This document shows positions 5,410 through 5,971 of a DNA stretch of 5,971 nucleotides, in pieces. A program made the position numbers and the translations under genes. Location: the NCBI GenBank assembly GCA_024693415.1, contig JAILKX010000028.1, forward strand, positions 1 through 5,971, in the 5' to 3' direction. Each line of letters opens with the position of its first letter. Positions within the stretch are counted from its first letter, which is position 1. The notes below the pieces were generated by a model. That model was not told the origin of the DNA. It saw only the letters and a program-made list of their open reading frames with translations, and did no database searches. Source of the DNA: Bacilli bacterium (GTDB taxonomy: Bacteria > Bacillota_I > Bacilli_A > RFN20 > CAG-826).

Positions 5410-5438
5410 ATTTTCTTGTCGGGGCGGACCACAGTCAA
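5410..5438 (-). promoter_or_regulatory. Weak promoter candidate for the 282-aa gene
   Basis: On the minus strand, TTGACT (5438-5433) and GAAAAT (5415-5410) are 17 bases apart. The -35 is good and the -10 mediocre. The start would fall near 5403, leaving about six leader bases, so the mRNA would be nearly leaderless; this agrees with the lack of a clear ribosome site. The pair also supports the ATG at 5397 over the upstream TTG. Confidence 0.3.
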
Positions 5439-5455
5439 GCGGGAGCAACGCAAAA

Positions 5456-5479
5456 GACGCGATATCGCCGCTTCGCGTC
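5456..5479. promoter_or_regulatory. Overlapping palindromes between divergent genes
   Basis: GACGCGA (5456-5462) and TCGCGTC (5473-5479) form a perfect 7-base inverted repeat with a 10-base gap, and GCGATATCGC (5459-5468) inside it is itself a perfect 10-base palindrome. They lie midway between the start codons of the two divergent genes, a usual place for a shared operator. If the minus-strand gene began at 5517 they would be inside coding sequence. The binding protein is unknown. Confidence 0.4.
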
Positions 5480-5546
5480 CCATATTCAGGAGCATATATA
5501 GAAATATGAAAACGCAACTCGAATCTAAATCTTGGAGGCCCCTGTT

Positions 5547-5971
5547 ATGAAGGGCTTCCTCGGCTTTCATCATGAAGGCCATCCCTGCTTCGACAGGGAC
5601 CTCTATGAATCATTCCACGAAGGCGAAGACGAGCTCCAAAGGATCGAAGATGCCTTAGGGCTTTCGTTCTCGGGCTTTGACGAGGCGATGTATTTTGCCT
5701 TAACGCACGCGCGTTACCTTTTATATCGGGTGGAATCCGATGATATCGACCGCGAATTGCTCCGGGGCAGGGATCCTTGGGCGCCTTTTAGGGGAGGGTA
5801 CGTTCACGTCGTGACCGGTGAATACGTCGAAGGCCCGCTCAGGCCCAAAAGGGATTCCTATCCCTGCTGGGTCAAGGAAGAGCCGGCGTCGAGATATCAT
5901 GACCCCGGTTCGGCTTTGGGCCTATCGGGGTTGCTAGGGGTCGCCGCAATGACGTTTGGGATGCTTGCGGC
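5547..5971 (+). CDS. Unrecognised protein, possibly membrane-anchored (5' part, 141 aa visible)
   Basis: The frame starts at ATG 5547 with an excellent ribosome site, GGAGG at 5534-5538, 8 bases before it, and is open to the window edge. The visible part begins MKGFLGFHHEGHPCFDRD, followed by an acidic helical stretch (ESFHEGEDELQRIEDALG, residues 21-38) and a mixed region with several Tyr, His and Trp. From about residue 122 the sequence becomes hydrophobic and Gly/Ala/Leu-rich, ending in what looks like the first membrane segment. There is no N-terminal signal peptide, so the first 120 residues are probably cytoplasmic. I recognise no family. It is divergent from the 282-residue nuclease-like gene with a 149-base gap; a shared regulator is possible but not shown. 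Confidence 0.8.
   Translation, partial: MKGFLGFHHEGHPCFDRDLYESFHEGEDELQRIEDALGLSFSGFDEAMYFALTHARYLLYRVESDDIDRELLRGRDPWAPFRGGYVHVVTGEYVEGPLRPKRDSYPCWVKEEPASRYHDPGSALGLSGLLGVAAMTFGMLA

Overview
The window looks like an accessory stretch of a low-to-mid-GC Firmicutes chromosome, probably a Bacilli-like gut lineage. The clues are strong purine-rich Shine-Dalgarno sites, a short lipoprotein signal peptide followed by a Ser/Thr/Glu-rich linker, AT-rich promoters between roughly 50% GC genes, and TGA used as a stop. This placement is inference from style only; there is no rRNA or other marker gene.

Layout, left to right. (1) Positions 1-244, minus strand: the 5' end of a lipoprotein gene, running off the left edge, with a promoter overlapped by an inverted repeat. 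(2) Positions 245-644 are mostly gene-free and end in a good promoter for a 64-residue zinc-ribbon protein (645-839, plus), which has an intrinsic terminator at 903-931. (3) Positions 975-2639 hold a 472-residue P-loop ATPase with a C-terminal nuclease-like DUF234 domain, bracketed by copies of a 38-39 bp palindrome. Two copies are identical over 47 bp; a third carries the gene's ribosome site and start codon; a fourth is split by a short insert. (4) Positions 2685-4555, plus: a WYL-domain transcription regulator, then a protein with PD-(D/E)XK nuclease-like motifs, probably one operon. (5) Positions 4549-5397, minus: a second stand-alone protein with a PD-(D/E)XK-like core, converging on and overlapping the previous gene by 7 bp. 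(6) Positions 5547-5971, plus: the 5' part of an unrecognised gene ending in the start of a membrane segment.

The strongest theme is three unrelated-looking proteins, each with a D...ExK nuclease-type core (the ATPase tail, the 304-residue protein and the 282-residue protein), next to a WYL regulator of the kind often found controlling phage-defence and DNA-damage loci. I infer a small defence or mobile-element islet, but nothing here proves that the genes act together. The most unusual structure is the palindrome family around the ATPase gene. It could be an autoregulatory operator set, or the ends of a mobile cassette whose coding gene grew out of one palindrome copy.
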